A stretch of 64,000 nt of DNA from Streptococcus gordonii (GTDB lineage: Bacteria > Bacillota > Bacilli > Lactobacillales > Streptococcaceae), in contig NZ_LQWV01000012.1 in NCBI RefSeq assembly GCF_001553855.1, positions 449,901-513,900 of the forward strand, in the 5' to 3' direction. Position 1 is the first letter of the stretch. Each line of letters begins with the position of its first letter. This document shows positions 17,955-28,141 of the stretch, one piece after another. The notes beneath the pieces are model-generated. The model did not search any database, was not told the DNA's origin, and saw only the letters and a program-made list of their open reading frames with translations. A program made the position numbers and the translations under genes.

Positions 17955-18216
17955 TCTCAAACCTATCATTCAGATTGGGAAAAATGGACTCAATGACCAA
18001 ATCAAAACCAGCGTCCGTCAAGCACTGGATGCTCGAGAACTGATTAAGGTTACACTTTTGCAGAATACAGATGAGAATATCCACGAGGTTGCTGAGATTC
18101 TGGAAGAAGAAATCGGAGTGGATACGGTGCAGAAGATTGGCCGGATCTTGATTCTCTACAAGCAGTCCAGCAAGAAGGAAAATCGCAAACTCTCTGTTAA
18201 AGTGAAACAAATTTAA
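17905..18216 (+). CDS. yhbY: YhbY, CRM-domain RNA-binding protein
   Basis: This 103-residue CRM-domain protein associates with pre-50S ribosomal particles in bacteria. The domain starts at LTSKQRAFLNSQAHSLKPIIQIGKNGL, which carries the conserved GKNG loop for RNA contact, and continues through the VRQALDARELIKVTLLQN helix-strand segment. The SD before its ATG is weak (AGAAG). A hairpin and a short frame with a better SD lie just upstream. It is part of the ribosome-assembly operon. Confidence 0.93.
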   Translation: MTLTSKQRAFLNSQAHSLKPIIQIGKNGLNDQIKTSVRQALDARELIKVTLLQNTDENIHEVAEILEEEIGVDTVQKIGRILILYKQSSKKENRKLSVKVKQI

Positions 18217-18244
18217 GGAAAAATTTCTGTGGAGATGTCAGCCT

Positions 18245-18877
18245 ATGGCTATTGAATTACTGACCCCCTTTACCAAGGTGGAATTAGAACCAGAAGTTAA
18301 AGATAAAAAACGCAAACAGATTGGCATTTTAGGTGGGAATTTCAACCCTGTCCACAATGCTCATTTGGTCGTGGCGGATCAGGTCCGACAACAGTTAGGC
18401 TTAGATCAGGTCCTGCTCATGCCAGAGTACGAGCCACCCCATGTAGATAAGAAAGAGACCATTGATGAAAAGCATCGGCTGAAAATGCTGGAGCTGGCTA
18501 TTGAGGGCATTGAAGGCTTAGGGATTGAAACTATTGAGCTGGAGCGCAAGGGAGTTTCTTACACCTATGACACCATGAAGCTCTTGACAGAGCAGCACCC
18601 AGATACAGACTATTACTTTATCATCGGTGCAGATATGGTGGATTATCTGCCCAAGTGGTACCGGATTGATGAGCTGGTTGAACTGGTTCAGTTTGTTGGT
18701 GTTCAGCGACCGCGCTACAAGGCGGGGACTTCTTACCCTGTTATCTGGGTGGATGTGCCTCTTATGGATGTTTCTTCCAGTATGGTGCGGGATTTTCTGG
18801 CTCAGGGACGGACTCCTAATTTCCTGCTGCCTCAGCCAGTCTTAGACTATATCGAGAAAGAAGGGCTTTACCTATGA
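18245..18877 (+). CDS. nadD: Nicotinate-nucleotide adenylyltransferase
   Basis: NadD adenylates nicotinate mononucleotide to deamido-NAD, a required step of NAD synthesis. The 210-residue protein carries the nucleotidyltransferase signature [12 protein letters not shown] (residues about 28-39) and the [13 protein letters not shown] segment, which matches the (I/S)SSTxIR ATP-binding motif. The stop overlaps the yqeK start by four bases. Together with pncA at 5.6 kb it supports nicotinamide salvage. Confidence 0.95.
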   Translation: MAIELLTPFTKVELEPEVKDKKRKQIGILGGNFNPVHNAHLVVADQVRQQLGLDQVLLMPEYEPPHVDKKETIDEKHRLKMLELAIEGIEGLGIETIELERKGVSYTYDTMKLLTEQHPDTDYYFIIGADMVDYLPKWYRIDELVELVQFVGVQRPRYKAGTSYPVIWVDVPLMDVSSSMVRDFLAQGRTPNFLLPQPVLDYIEKEGLYL

Positions 18878-19476
18878 CCTATGAAAGCTATATCAGCATG
18901 AGCCGTGAAGCTTTGCTGGCTAAGATGGAAACTGTTATGCCCGAGAAACGCCTGCGGCATTGTCTGGGTGTGGAAAAGGCTGCTCGTGAATTAGCGGAGC
19001 GCTTCGGTCTTGAAGTCGAAAAAGCGGGTCTGGCAGGGCTTCTACACGACTATGCCAAAAAGGTTTCAGATGAGGAATTTCTGGCCTTGATTGACAAATA
19101 CCAGCTGGATCCGGACTTGAAAAACTGGGGCAATAATGTCTGGCATGGCATGGTGGGTATTTACAAGATTCAGGAAGATTTAGGCATCGAAGATGCTGAG
19201 ATACTGCGGGCCATTGAAATCCATACAGTGGGGAGTAGCACCATGTCTGAGCTGGACAAGGTGGTCTATGTCGCCGACTATATTGAACACAACCGGGACT
19301 TTCCAGGAGTGGACAAGGCCAGAAAGCTGGCTCAGCGGTCGCTCAATCAAGCTGTGGCCTATGAAACCGCAAGGACTGTGGAGCATTTGGCTCACAAAGG
19401 GATGCCCATCTATCCGCAGACCTTGGAAACCTACAATGCCTTTGTAGGATATTTGAAGGAAATAAAAGAAAATTAA
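18874..19476 (+). CDS. yqeK: YqeK, HD-domain Ap4A hydrolase
   Basis: YqeK enzymes of Gram-positive bacteria symmetrically hydrolyse the alarmone-like dinucleotide Ap4A to ADP. The HD-domain metal ligands appear as [24 protein letters not shown] and the later EIHTVG and VYVADYIEH segments. The 200-residue length is normal. It overlaps nadD and lies 9 bases before rsfS, so all are co-expressed. Confidence 0.92.
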   Translation: MTYESYISMSREALLAKMETVMPEKRLRHCLGVEKAARELAERFGLEVEKAGLAGLLHDYAKKVSDEEFLALIDKYQLDPDLKNWGNNVWHGMVGIYKIQEDLGIEDAEILRAIEIHTVGSSTMSELDKVVYVADYIEHNRDFPGVDKARKLAQRSLNQAVAYETARTVEHLAHKGMPIYPQTLETYNAFVGYLKEIKEN

Positions 19477-19485
19477 AGAGGAACT

Positions 19486-19851
19486 ATGAAAGAACAAGAA
19501 TTATTAGAACTGGTCGTGAAGGCGGCCGATGAAAAGCGTGCAGAAGATATTGTGGCTTTGGACTTGCAAGGTCTGACTACTGTGACAGATTACTTTGTCA
19601 TCGTCAGCTCTATGAACAGTCGTCAGCTGGATGCGGTCGCTGAAAATATCCGTGAGAAAGCAGCTGCGGCTGGTGTTTCTGCTGGTCATGTTGAGGGAGA
19701 CGCAGCTGGTGGCTGGGTACTCTTAGACTTGGGAGGCATCGTCGTCCATGTCTTTTCTGAGGAAATGCGGGCGCATTACAATCTGGAAAAGTTGTGGCAC
19801 GAAGCAACTGGTGTGGATGTTGCGGCCTTATTAGAAGAAAAAAACAAGTGA
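19486..19851 (+). CDS. rsfS: Ribosomal silencing factor RsfS
   Basis: RsfS (121 residues) binds uL14 on the 50S subunit and blocks subunit joining during nutrient limitation. The family core is clear: the early [20 protein letters not shown] and the later [35 protein letters not shown]. The SD AGAGGA precedes the ATG. It is the last gene before a terminator-like hairpin. Confidence 0.95.
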   Translation: MKEQELLELVVKAADEKRAEDIVALDLQGLTTVTDYFVIVSSMNSRQLDAVAENIREKAAAAGVSAGHVEGDAAGGWVLLDLGGIVVHVFSEEMRAHYNLEKLWHEATGVDVAALLEEKNK

Positions 19852-19881
19852 TTTTTTGCCCTTAGGCAGAAATCAGAATAC

Positions 19882-19913
19882 GGCTCAGTCAGCCTGCTGG
19901 CTGAGCTGTTTTT
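19882..19913 (+). terminator. Probable terminator after rsfS
   Basis: CTCAG-CAGC pairs with GCTG-CTGAG around a single mismatch and a short loop, then CTGTTTTTG. The next gene starts about 12 bases later, so termination may be partial. Confidence 0.6.
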
Positions 19914-19925
19914 GAAAGGAAAAGT

Positions 19926-20660
19926 ATGGCAACTTATGAAACCTTCGCGTCAGTTTACGATGCGATTATGGATGATTCTTTGTATGAGAAGTGGACAGAT
20001 TTCAGCCTGCGTCATTTTCCCAAGGATAAGAAAAAGCTGCTGGAGCTGGCTTGTGGAACGGGCATTCAGTCCATTTATTTTAAGAAGGCTGGTTTTGAGG
20101 TGACGGGGCTGGATCTGAGTCATGAAATGTTGGATTTGGCAGAGAAGCGTAGCAGAGAGGCCGGTTTGGACATTCCCTTTATCCAGGGCAATATGCTGGA
20201 TTTGAGTGACGTTGGTCAGTTTGATTTGGTGACTTGTTATTCAGACTCGATTTGCTATATGGAGGACGAAGTAGATGTTGGTCAGGTCTTCACTCAAGTT
20301 TACCAGCATCTAAATGAGGGTGGTCGCTTTATCTTCGATGTGCACTCGATTTACCAGATTGACGAGGTTTTTCCAGGCTATTCTTATCATGAAAATGCTG
20401 AAACATTTGCTATGGTCTGGGATTCTTATGCGGACGAACCGCCTCATTCCATCGTCCATGAGCTGACCTTCTTTGTCCAAGATGAGGATGGGCGCTTCAC
20501 GCGCCATGATGAGGTGCATGAGGAGCGGACCTATGAGATTCTGACCTATGATATCTTGCTGGAGCAGGCTGGCTTTAAGAATGTCAAGGTTTATGCGGAC
20601 TTTGAGGATAAGGAGCCAACAGACAAGAGCGCTCGCTGGTTCTTTGTGGCGGAGAAATGA
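19926..20660 (+). CDS. Class I SAM-dependent methyltransferase (YqeM-like)
   Basis: This 244-residue protein has a seven-strand methyltransferase core: motif [13 protein letters not shown] (residues about 39-50), the acidic [14 protein letters not shown], and [20 protein letters not shown], after the usual IQGNMLDL. The position after yqeK-rsfS matches yqeM in Bacillus. The substrate is not known. The SD GAAAGGAAAAG is 4-5 bases upstream. Its TGA nearly touches the next gene's start. Confidence 0.85.
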   Translation: MATYETFASVYDAIMDDSLYEKWTDFSLRHFPKDKKKLLELACGTGIQSIYFKKAGFEVTGLDLSHEMLDLAEKRSREAGLDIPFIQGNMLDLSDVGQFDLVTCYSDSICYMEDEVDVGQVFTQVYQHLNEGGRFIFDVHSIYQIDEVFPGYSYHENAETFAMVWDSYADEPPHSIVHELTFFVQDEDGRFTRHDEVHEERTYEILTYDILLEQAGFKNVKVYADFEDKEPTDKSARWFFVAEK

Positions 20661-20661
20661 G

Positions 20662-21753
20662 ATGACAGTTACCGGTATTATCGCAGAGTTTAATCCTTTT
20701 CATAATGGGCACAAATATCTGCTGGAGCAGGCTACTGGTCTGAAAATCATCGCTATGAGCGGCAATTTTGTTCAGCGGGGGGAGCCGGCTATCGTGGACA
20801 AGTGGACTCGGGCTCAGATGGCTTTAGAAGCTGGAGCGGATCTGGTTCTTGAGTTGCCTTTCTTGGTCAGCGTTCAGGCGGCAGACTTTTTCGCTAAGGG
20901 GGCAGTAGACATCTTAGAGAGGCTGGACATCGAACAGCTGACTTTTGGGACCGAGGAAGTGCTGGATTATAAGAGTATTTCCAAGGTCTATGGTCAAAAG
21001 GCAGAGCAGATGGAGGCTTATCTGGCAGGCTTGCCTGATTCCCTATCCTATCCTCAGAAGACTCAGGCCATGTGGCAGGAGTTTGCAGGGCTCAATTTCT
21101 CAGGCTCTACGCCCAACCACATCTTGGGCTTGGCCTATGCCAAGGCTGTGGCGGGAAAAAATATAAAACTGAGCCCGATTCAACGCCAGGGTGCTGGCTA
21201 CCATTCCTTATCAGCTGATCAGGAATTTGCCTCCGCAACTGCCCTTCGTCAGAATCTGGATCAGCCAGACTTTCTCAAGAAATTCACTTCAGCCCATCAC
21301 TTGATTGAAGCGGCTCCCAAGGTGACCTGGTCGGACCTCTTTCCTTATCTCCGTTACCAGATAGTGACTTGTTCGGATTTGACAGACTTTTATCAGGTCA
21401 ATCAGGAGTTGGCCGTTAGGATTAGAGAGGCCTTGAAAAGCAGTGAGACCATAGAAGAGCTAGTTGAGCAGGTGGCTACAAAGCGCTATACCAAGGCTCG
21501 GGTTCGGCGTTTGCTGACCTATATCCTGGTCGGAGCTAGGCAAGAAGAGCTTCCGTCTGGAATCCATATTTTAGGTTTTTCTGAACAGGGGCGTCAACAT
21601 TTGTCCAAGCTTAAGGGAAAAGTTGAATTGGTCAGCCGTATTGGCAAGGAACCATGGGACAGTTTGACCCAGCAGGCTGATAAGGTCTATCAGCTAGGAA
21701 ATCCTGCACTTAAGGAACAGAACTTTGGACGGGTTCCTGTGATTTTGTTGTAA
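20662..21753 (+). CDS. tmcAL: tRNA(Met) cytidine acetate ligase
   Basis: TmcAL (363 residues) uses ATP and acetate to acetylate the wobble cytidine of elongator tRNA(Met). The N-terminal nucleotidyltransferase-like motif [20 protein letters not shown] and the [17 protein letters not shown] segment are diagnostic. I chose the ATG at 20662 because the SD GGAGAAATGAG lies just before it; the longer open frame from 20548 runs inside the methyltransferase gene. A hairpin with perfect 10-bp arms (21759-21787) follows, but without a T-tract. Confidence 0.93.
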   Translation: MTVTGIIAEFNPFHNGHKYLLEQATGLKIIAMSGNFVQRGEPAIVDKWTRAQMALEAGADLVLELPFLVSVQAADFFAKGAVDILERLDIEQLTFGTEEVLDYKSISKVYGQKAEQMEAYLAGLPDSLSYPQKTQAMWQEFAGLNFSGSTPNHILGLAYAKAVAGKNIKLSPIQRQGAGYHSLSADQEFASATALRQNLDQPDFLKKFTSAHHLIEAAPKVTWSDLFPYLRYQIVTCSDLTDFYQVNQELAVRIREALKSSETIEELVEQVATKRYTKARVRRLLTYILVGARQEELPSGIHILGFSEQGRQHLSKLKGKVELVSRIGKEPWDSLTQQADKVYQLGNPALKEQNFGRVPVILL

Positions 21754-21823
21754 AGAAAACTTCTATCTAAATTAGAAAGATAGAAGTCAAAGAATATAAA
21801 AATAGAAAAAGGAGTCTTCTTTT

Positions 21824-22654
21824 ATGAGAATGAAAAAATCAATCTTACTTTCCCTCTTGGCTATCATTGCCCTTGGCCTAGGTGCCTGCTCAAACTCAAG
21901 CAATAATAAGCAGGCCAATGGTAAAGAGAATAGTGCTCAGAAAAAAACTAGTCAAAGTTCTAGTAAAACAAAAGACATAGATAGTCTATTGGAAGAAATC
22001 CAGACGGCCAACGAAAAAATGAGCAGTGTTCGTCAAAAAACCAATATAGGTGGCTTGTTGGGAACAACAGATAAAAAGATTCAAAAAGAACAAAATATGA
22101 CTTCGCAAGTTATCTATAAGACCGAAAAGCAAGAAGTAGAGATGGCAAGCATTACAGTTAAGACTGTGGAGAATGGAGAAGAGAATTTTAAAGAACTCTT
22201 GATGCCGGGTGGTAAAAATACTCCATTATATACCCGTTATAATAAAACTGGAGAATGGGATAAAGAGGTCCAAGAAAAAGGAGGAAAGTATATTGTTTAT
22301 CCAGACTATTTCCAACTCTTAAATGGCTTAAATGAACTAGCACAAGACTTAAAACTAGAAGAGACAGATAACGATTATGTCTTTACTTTGAAAACTCAAG
22401 ATGCGGATATTTTAGGAGTATATGGGAAAGAGTTTCGGTTTAACTTTTCTCAATTTCCTAAATCCAACTTCAAAAAAGAATTGACCGTAAAGATTGACAA
22501 AAAAAGCAAATTCCTCAAAGAATTTAAGATGAATATATCTACCTCTGGTGATCAAGGAACGCTTGCTATCAAGAGTGAAACGAGTTACTCAGACTGGAAC
22601 TTGGTTAAAAAGGAAGATATTCCAACTATTTCTGATGAGAAAAAAGAGCAATAA
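21824..22654 (+). CDS. Lipoprotein, LolA-like fold possible
   Basis: A lipoprotein signal peptide is clear: basic start RMKKS, hydrophobic core, lipobox LGAC with the cysteine at residue 22. After a Ser/Asn/Lys linker, residues about 55-270 alternate short strands with Lys/Glu-rich segments. This resembles streptococcal lipoproteins of the DUF6612/LolA-like type, although I cannot confirm the assignment. It is anchored on the outer face of the membrane. The SD AAAGGAG precedes the ATG. The binding partner is unknown. Confidence 0.75.
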   Translation: MRMKKSILLSLLAIIALGLGACSNSSNNKQANGKENSAQKKTSQSSSKTKDIDSLLEEIQTANEKMSSVRQKTNIGGLLGTTDKKIQKEQNMTSQVIYKTEKQEVEMASITVKTVENGEENFKELLMPGGKNTPLYTRYNKTGEWDKEVQEKGGKYIVYPDYFQLLNGLNELAQDLKLEETDNDYVFTLKTQDADILGVYGKEFRFNFSQFPKSNFKKELTVKIDKKSKFLKEFKMNISTSGDQGTLAIKSETSYSDWNLVKKEDIPTISDEKKEQ

Positions 22655-22836
22655 GCCGGTGAGTTGAGCTTTGTTATTCTATTTCAGTTTGCCAAGACTA
22701 AGTTCAGAAAGAGCAAGTCAATGGGGAATTTTAAGTTTAAGGTTAACAGGTAATGATCTTCTTTTCTGTGAAAGAAAAGATATAAAAGAGAGCAAATTAG
22801 ACTATGTTTCTTAGTGATTTTTCCTTGTTCCTGTGT

Positions 22837-22842
22837 TATAAT
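22837..22842 (+). promoter_or_regulatory. -10 element of the yebC-family gene
   Basis: TATAAT at 22837-22842, about 40 bases before the start. No clear -35. The intergenic stretch before it (22655-22836) holds no convincing gene. Confidence 0.5.
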
Positions 22843-22883
22843 AAGAAAGATTAAAATGTAAACTATTAAAAGGAGAACCTCCA

Positions 22884-23600
22884 ATGGGACGTAAATGGGC
22901 CAATATTGTGGCAAAGAAAACGGCCAAAGATGGCGCGAACTCAAAAGTATATGCTAAATTCGGTGTTGAAATCTATGTAGCAGCGAAAAAAGGTGATCCA
23001 GATCCAGAAACAAATACAGCTCTGAAATTTGTTATTGACCGAGCTAAGCAAGCACAAGTACCGAAGCACGTTATCGATAAAGCTATCGATAAAGCAAAAG
23101 GAAATACAGATGAAACCTTTACTGAAGGTCGTTACGAAGGTTTCGGGCCTAATGGTTCAATGTTAATCGTGGATACTTTGACTTCAAATGTGAACCGCAC
23201 TGCGGCGAATGTTCGTGCTGCTTTTGGTAAAAACGGCGGGAACATGGGAGCAAGTGGTTCTGTTTCTTACCTTTTTGATAATAAAGGGGTTGTTGTATTT
23301 GCGGGAGATGATGCAGATAGCATCTTTGAATTGCTTTTGGAAGCAGATGTCGATGTAGATGATGTTGAAGCAGAAGAAGGAACAATTACGGTTTATACTG
23401 CACCAACGGATCTTCACAAGGCTATCGTAGCTCTGCGTGAGTCTGGTATCGAAGAATTTCAAGTGACAGAGTTAGAAATGATTCCTCAGTCAGAAGTGGA
23501 ACTCTCTGGTGACGATCTTGCAACTTTTGAAAAATTAGTAGATGTCCTTGAAGACGATGAAGACGTTCAAAAAGTCTACACAAACGTCGAAGGCTTTTAA
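22884..23600 (+). CDS. YebC/PmpR-family protein
   Basis: This 238-residue protein begins [17 protein letters not shown] and carries the family segments [26 protein letters not shown] and [19 protein letters not shown]. YebC-family members were described as transcription regulators; recent work links some of them to translation of proline stretches. The start MGRKWANI is characteristic of the streptococcal YebC type. It is monocistronic with its own terminator. SD AAAGGAGAA. Confidence 0.93.
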   Translation: MGRKWANIVAKKTAKDGANSKVYAKFGVEIYVAAKKGDPDPETNTALKFVIDRAKQAQVPKHVIDKAIDKAKGNTDETFTEGRYEGFGPNGSMLIVDTLTSNVNRTAANVRAAFGKNGGNMGASGSVSYLFDNKGVVVFAGDDADSIFELLLEADVDVDDVEAEEGTITVYTAPTDLHKAIVALRESGIEEFQVTELEMIPQSEVELSGDDLATFEKLVDVLEDDEDVQKVYTNVEGF

Positions 23601-23608
23601 TCTACTGG

Positions 23609-23636
23609 ACCTGCAGTTGGGCTGCAGGTTTTTTTA
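23609..23636 (+). terminator. Terminator of the yebC-family gene
   Basis: ACCTGCAG and CTGCAGGT form a perfect 8-bp stem followed by seven to eight T residues. Confidence 0.9.
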
Positions 23637-23721
23637 TTATAATGAAAAACTTCAAATGACGTTTACCAGTTAAGGCGATTATGATAAAATAGAGAGAATA
23701 TATTATTTCAAGGAGATAAGG

Positions 23722-24831
23722 ATGAAAAAAATCTTTCAATATGTAGCCATACTTGTAGCTGGATTTAGCTTGATGGCCTGTGACCTACTTCCTGGCCAAA
23801 GTAAGGGTGGAGGCACTCCAGCAGAGCAGAAAGAGACGAAATCAGGTGCCCTATCAGCTAGCAACAAAGAGATAGAAATGAAAGTAAAGGGCGGTCAGTA
23901 TATTCTGCCAAGTGATGGAAAAGAAAATTCAAAATATTTAGCCTTGGAATTGGAAATTAAGAATAAATCAGACGAAACAGTTAGAATTTCTCCTTCTGAT
24001 ATTGATATCTATAATCCTAATGGTGAAAAAGTTAAGTTAAGCAGAGTCAGTGATTTTAAGCATGGTTTTGAGACAATACAATTCGATAATCTCTCGGCAG
24101 GAAAATCTCTTTCTGGTTATTTAGTTTTTGAGGTTGAAACCAACGGTAAGTATGAACTTGAGTATGAGAAAAAGATTTATAACCCGAAACAGAAAATTAA
24201 AGGATTTAAATTGACTATTGATCCAACTAAGTATCCTAATCAGGTGGCAGAAAGTAAGAAACTTGCTTTTGACTATCTGAATACTGTTTTCTTGGGCGGA
24301 AAAGCTAAAAGTAAGGATGAGGCTAAATCATCTGGTGGTAAGGAAGATTTTGTTTTGGGAGGCGACCTGTCCCAAAATGAAAGTGACTTCAGGGCAGCTT
24401 TTACAGAGGATTTTAAACGTAAATTACATGATTATCCATTTACTGATGACGAAGTTAATGCTTTTATCGATTCTTATGTAGAAATGAATGCCAAAAGGGC
24501 TGAGATTTCTTATAGGGTAACTCAGTACCTACCAAATGCGGTTGTGATCAAGATTAGACCAAAAACGATCAGTCTAAGTAGAACGATTTTAAACCATCGT
24601 AAAGCGTTTTATGAAAAACACCGTTCAGAATATGCCAATCTGACCGAAATTAATAAGGCAATTGACAAGAATTATGCTGACGTGATGACGGCTGGTTTAG
24701 ATTCTCATCCTCTTCTTACAACTGAATCTGAATACCAGTTAACATTTGTTAAGACAGATGGGAAATGGGTTGTAGAACCAGACTATACCTATGATTCCAT
24801 TGTTGTTGCTTTTGAAGGCGATATATCATAA
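23722..24831 (+). CDS. Lipoprotein with DUF4352/DUF5105-like domains
   Basis: The 369-residue precursor has a lipobox LMAC with the lipidated cysteine at residue 20. Residues about 50-165 form a beta-rich domain with EIEMKVKGG...YLALELEIKNKSDETVRISPSDIDIYN, as in DUF4352-type immunoglobulin-like modules. The C-terminal about 190 residues match DUF5105-like helices, followed by a KTDGKWVVEPD strand. Extracellular, membrane-tethered; role unknown. SD AAGGAG. A terminator follows. It is the second lipoprotein flanking the yebC-family gene. Confidence 0.78.
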   Translation: MKKIFQYVAILVAGFSLMACDLLPGQSKGGGTPAEQKETKSGALSASNKEIEMKVKGGQYILPSDGKENSKYLALELEIKNKSDETVRISPSDIDIYNPNGEKVKLSRVSDFKHGFETIQFDNLSAGKSLSGYLVFEVETNGKYELEYEKKIYNPKQKIKGFKLTIDPTKYPNQVAESKKLAFDYLNTVFLGGKAKSKDEAKSSGGKEDFVLGGDLSQNESDFRAAFTEDFKRKLHDYPFTDDEVNAFIDSYVEMNAKRAEISYRVTQYLPNAVVIKIRPKTISLSRTILNHRKAFYEKHRSEYANLTEINKAIDKNYADVMTAGLDSHPLLTTESEYQLTFVKTDGKWVVEPDYTYDSIVVAFEGDIS

Positions 24832-24841
24832 AAAGTAAAAG

Positions 24842-24877
24842 AAGAGAGCCAGATTCATCCATCAGGTCTCTCTTTTT
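24842..24877 (+). terminator. Terminator of the second lipoprotein gene
   Basis: GAGAG.C and G.CTCTC pair across a 16-base loop region and end in six T residues. Confidence 0.7.
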
Positions 24878-24941
24878 TGTTTCTTCCTTAAGCTTTGTGC
24901 TATACTGGAGAATAGGTAAGTTAGAGGAAAAGGAGCCTGCT

Positions 24942-26075
24942 ATGAAGAAATTTTATGACAAACTAATACAAACCCGTCATTATCTCCATCGTCATCCAGA
25001 ACTGTCTGGTCAGGAATATCAAACAACGGATTTTTTAAAAAAATATCTGGAAGACCTTGAGATTAGAATATTAGATTCTAATCTGAAAACAGGTCTAATT
25101 GCTGAAATCGGCTCCGGACAGCCTATAATTGCCCTGAGAGCTGATATAGATGCACTGCCCATTTTTGAACAGACTAATCTGCCTTATGCCAGTCAAAATC
25201 CAGGTGTCATGCACGCCTGTGGACATGATTTTCATCAGACAAGTCTCTTGGGGGCAGCTGAACTGCTCAAGTCTATGGAGGAAGATTTGCAAGGAACAAT
25301 CCGTCTTATTTTTCAACCTGCTGAGGAGACTTCTTGCGGAGCTTTGGAAGTTATAGAAACAGGCTATTTGACTGATGTGAAAGCTATTGTTGGTTTTCAC
25401 AATATGCCTCAGCTAAAAGCAAATCAGTTAGCCCTAAAGCCAGGGGCTATGATGGCTGGAGTAGAAAAATTCAAAGTAGAAGTGGAAGGGATTAGTAGTC
25501 ATGCTGCACGGCCGGATCTGGGGGTTGATACAGTTTTAGCTTTGACTAGTATGGTCCAAGCCTTGCAAGTTTTAGTGGCCAGAACAGTCTCCCCTTTTGA
25601 AGCTAATGTTCTTTCTATCACCTATATCAAGGCAGGGACTACTTGGAATGTTCTGCCCCAAAATGGTTTTTTTGAAGGCACCATTCGATCCTTTAGCCCA
25701 AGCTCTCAAAAAAAATTAAAAGAAGACTTTATTAAAATTGTTGAAAATACAGCAGAAAACTTTGGTGCACGAGTTTCTATTACTTGGGATCAAACACCAC
25801 CAGTGACTTATAATGATCCGGATTTGACCGAACTCTTATTTGAAAAATCTAAAACATTTGCTGAGGTGGTGGAGGCTAGACCTTCCACAGCTGGAGAAGA
25901 CTTTGCTTTTTATCAGGAGAAAGTTCCAGGGGTCTTTGCCTTTGTTGGCTCAAATGGAGCAGACGATGCACCAGATCTCCACCATGACACGATGACTATC
26001 GATGACCAAGCTTTTAAAGTATCTGTTCCATACTATGTCGAAAGTGCTCTCTGTTTATTAAGATGCTATAAATAA
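24942..26075 (+). CDS. M20D-family amidohydrolase/peptidase
   Basis: This 377-residue zinc enzyme belongs to the group with hippurate hydrolase and N-acetyl-diaminopimelate deacetylase. The motifs LRADIDALPI, MHACGHDFHQTSLLG (metal and catalytic residues), FQPAEETSCGA and the C-terminal STAGEDFAFYQEKVPG are in place. I chose the ATG at 24942, with the SD AAAGGAG just upstream; the upstream in-frame start at 24897 lies before the SD. It probably removes an acyl group or cleaves a dipeptide-like amide in the cytoplasm. It is not clearly in the methionine operon, which begins 200 bases later. Confidence 0.85.
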   Translation: MKKFYDKLIQTRHYLHRHPELSGQEYQTTDFLKKYLEDLEIRILDSNLKTGLIAEIGSGQPIIALRADIDALPIFEQTNLPYASQNPGVMHACGHDFHQTSLLGAAELLKSMEEDLQGTIRLIFQPAEETSCGALEVIETGYLTDVKAIVGFHNMPQLKANQLALKPGAMMAGVEKFKVEVEGISSHAARPDLGVDTVLALTSMVQALQVLVARTVSPFEANVLSITYIKAGTTWNVLPQNGFFEGTIRSFSPSSQKKLKEDFIKIVENTAENFGARVSITWDQTPPVTYNDPDLTELLFEKSKTFAEVVEARPSTAGEDFAFYQEKVPGVFAFVGSNGADDAPDLHHDTMTIDDQAFKVSVPYYVESALCLLRCYK

Positions 26076-26110
26076 CAACTATATCCCTATATAAAAAAAT
26101 GAAACTAGGC

Positions 26111-26158
26111 AAATCTCCTTCCTTTTGTTAAGATAGAACAGTGGCAAGGAGATTTTAT
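26111..26158 (+). terminator. Possible terminator after the M20D gene
   Basis: AAATCTCCTT (26111-26120) and AAGGAGATTT (26146-26155) form a perfect 10-bp stem with a long 25-base loop, followed by TATTG. The weak T-tract makes this uncertain. Confidence 0.45.
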
Positions 26159-26251
26159 TGTGCCTTTATTATGAGCCTGCAATAAATAAAATTTATACCC
26201 TTGATAAAAAATATATACTAGGCAAGCTTAGGGATATTTGTTATTATATGA

Positions 26252-26268
26252 CATAGTTTATAAATGAA
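26252..26268 (+). promoter_or_regulatory. Possible MET-box half site
   Basis: CATAGTTTATAAATGAA keeps the left half of the streptococcal MET-box TATAGTTTnAAACTATA (ATAGTTT) but the right half is poor. It lies just before the methionine-operon SD. Such boxes are bound by MetR/MtaR-type LysR regulators in streptococci. Tentative. Confidence 0.3.
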
Positions 26269-26281
26269 TAGGAGAATATCT

Positions 26282-27121
26282 GTGAAAAAATTAGTAAAAT
26301 ATTCTGCCCTTCTTGCTCTTACTTTTGCAGCTGTCGGAACCTTAGCTGCTTGTTCAGCTTCCAATAGCAAATCTGAATCAGGTAAATCAGATGAGAAGAA
26401 GGTAACAATTGAAATTGCAACCGTTGGAACAACCCGACCTTTCTCATATGATGATGAAGATGGAAAATTAACAGGTTATGAAATTGAAGTGCTTAGAGAG
26501 GTCTTTAAGGGATCAGACAAGTATGAAATCAATTTCAATAAAACTAAATGGACTTCTGTCTTTGCTGGTTTGGATAGCGATCGCTTCCAAATTGGTGCCA
26601 ACAATATTAGTTATTCAAAAGAACGTGCTGGTAAATATCTTTATGGAAACCCATATGCTAAAAACCCAACTGTTTTAGTAGTTCGTAAAGGAACAAATAT
26701 TAAATCTTTAGATGATATTGGTGGTAAATCTACGGAAGTGGTACAAGGAACTTCTACAGCGAAACAGCTGGAAGATTATAACAAAGAGCATCCTAAAATG
26801 GAAACGAAAATTAACTACACGGACGGAACGATTCAGCAAATTCTTGTGAATCTGAATGAGGGACGTGCAGATTACAAGATTTTTGAACGTATTTCTGTTG
26901 ATACCATTATCAAAGAACAAAATTTGGAAAATCTAGAAGTCATTGAACTTCCTAGCGATCAACAGCCATATGTTTATCCTCTATTTGCTCAGGGACAAGA
27001 AGAATTAAAAACTTTTGTAGACAAACGTATTAAGAAGCTATACGAAGATGGTACTCTTGAAGAACTTTCTCAAAAATACTTCGGTGGTAGTTACCTTCCA
27101 GAAGCAAAAGATATTAAATAA
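26282..27121 (+). CDS. atmA: Amino-acid ABC transporter substrate-binding lipoprotein
   Basis: This solute-binding protein of the family-3 (polar amino acid) type has a lipoprotein signal ending in LAAC. Recognisable segments are [28 protein letters not shown] and the [27 protein letters not shown] hinge region. I chose the GTG at 26282 (279 residues) because the SD TAGGAG lies 7 bases upstream; the ATG at 26264 overlaps the SD. It heads an operon in the order of atmABCDE of S. mutans, so it may supply methionine, cystine or another amino acid. The ligand is inferred. Confidence 0.83.
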   Translation: MKKLVKYSALLALTFAAVGTLAACSASNSKSESGKSDEKKVTIEIATVGTTRPFSYDDEDGKLTGYEIEVLREVFKGSDKYEINFNKTKWTSVFAGLDSDRFQIGANNISYSKERAGKYLYGNPYAKNPTVLVVRKGTNIKSLDDIGGKSTEVVQGTSTAKQLEDYNKEHPKMETKINYTDGTIQQILVNLNEGRADYKIFERISVDTIIKEQNLENLEVIELPSDQQPYVYPLFAQGQEELKTFVDKRIKKLYEDGTLEELSQKYFGGSYLPEAKDIK

Positions 27122-27154
27122 TCAATAAGACTTTAACTATAAGGAGAGAAGAAT

Positions 27155-28018
27155 ATGAAATTAGCAAAATGGTTTGGAGCAGCTGCAGTTGCGGTTGCAG
27201 TCCTTGGTTTGGCAGCTTGTGGTGCATCTAATAAAGAATCAGGAAATGGCAAAGATAAAACAGTAACCATTAAAGTTGGTACAATGACAATTGACAACGA
27301 CGAACAACAGCGTTGGGATCTCATTCAGAAGAAACTTGAAAAAGAAAATGTGAAACTTGATTTTACTCAATTTACAGAATACCCACAAGTAAATAAGGCC
27401 GTGGCAGATGGTGAGCTTGATGTCAATGCTTTCCAACACTACTACTACCTTAACAACTGGAATAAGGAAAATAATCAAGATCTAGTTGCGATTGCAGATA
27501 CTTACATCGCACCAATCCGTCTCTACTCAGGTACAAAAGACGGTAAAAACAAGTATAAAAAAGTTAACGAACTTCCAGACGGAGCAGAAATCGCTGTACC
27601 AAATGATGCGACTAACGAAAGCCGTGCATTGAACTTGCTTCAAGCTGCTGGCCTAATTAAATTGGACAAATCTGGTAACGAGCTTGCAACAGTTGCAAAC
27701 ATTAAAGAAAATCCAAAGAAATTGAAAATTACAGAATTGGATGCTAGTCAAACCGCTCGCTCACTGACTTCAGTAGACGCTGCCGTTGTAAACAACACTT
27801 TCGTAAACGAAGCAAAATTAGACTATAAGAAAGCTTTGTTTATCGAACCAAAAGATAAAAATTCTAAACAATGGTACAACATCATTGCAGCTAAGAAAGA
27901 TTGGGAAAAATCTGACAAGGCTGATGCAATTAAGAAGTTGATTGCAGCCTACCATTCTGACGATGTTAAAGAATTAACAGAAAAAACTTCAGATGGCTTG
28001 CTTGAGCCAGTTTGGTAA
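27155..28018 (+). CDS. metQ: MetQ, methionine-binding lipoprotein
   Basis: MetQ (287 residues) delivers methionine to the MetNI transporter. It has a lipobox LAAC near residue 22. The NlpA-family features are TVTIKVGTMTIDNDEQQRWDLIQKKLEKENV, the NAFQHYYYLNNWNKEN motif (usual form NAFQHxxYL), and the KITELDASQTARSLTSVDAAVVNNTFV segment that closes around the ligand. It is atmB in S. mutans nomenclature. A strong hairpin follows, which may lower expression of downstream genes relative to the two binding proteins. Confidence 0.93.
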   Translation: MKLAKWFGAAAVAVAVLGLAACGASNKESGNGKDKTVTIKVGTMTIDNDEQQRWDLIQKKLEKENVKLDFTQFTEYPQVNKAVADGELDVNAFQHYYYLNNWNKENNQDLVAIADTYIAPIRLYSGTKDGKNKYKKVNELPDGAEIAVPNDATNESRALNLLQAAGLIKLDKSGNELATVANIKENPKKLKITELDASQTARSLTSVDAAVVNNTFVNEAKLDYKKALFIEPKDKNSKQWYNIIAAKKDWEKSDKADAIKKLIAAYHSDDVKELTEKTSDGLLEPVW

Positions 28019-28085
28019 GAAGTAAAAGACAGTAGGCACCAGTCTTAATGGATTTATCAAGCATGCAAGACTGAAAGTGTTTAAT

Positions 28086-28117
28086 AAAACTCAGTTGGGA
28101 TGACCAGCTGAGTTTTA
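28086..28117 (+). terminator. Hairpin/attenuating terminator between metQ and the peptidase gene
   Basis: AAAACTCAGTTGG and CCAGCTGAGTTTT pair with one G-T pair; the tail is ATCG rather than a long T-run. It lies in the middle of the methionine operon and could stabilise the binding-protein message or partly terminate transcription. Confidence 0.65.
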
Positions 28118-28141
28118 TCGCCTTATTTATGGGGAGGAATT

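Noticed and set aside
20548..20661. Longer N-terminus for tmcAL
   Set aside because: The extra 38 codons lie within the methyltransferase gene and the SD is at the internal ATG 20662.
21759..21787. Terminator after tmcAL
   Set aside because: The hairpin arms are perfect, but there is no T-tract on the plus strand, so it was only mentioned as a hairpin.
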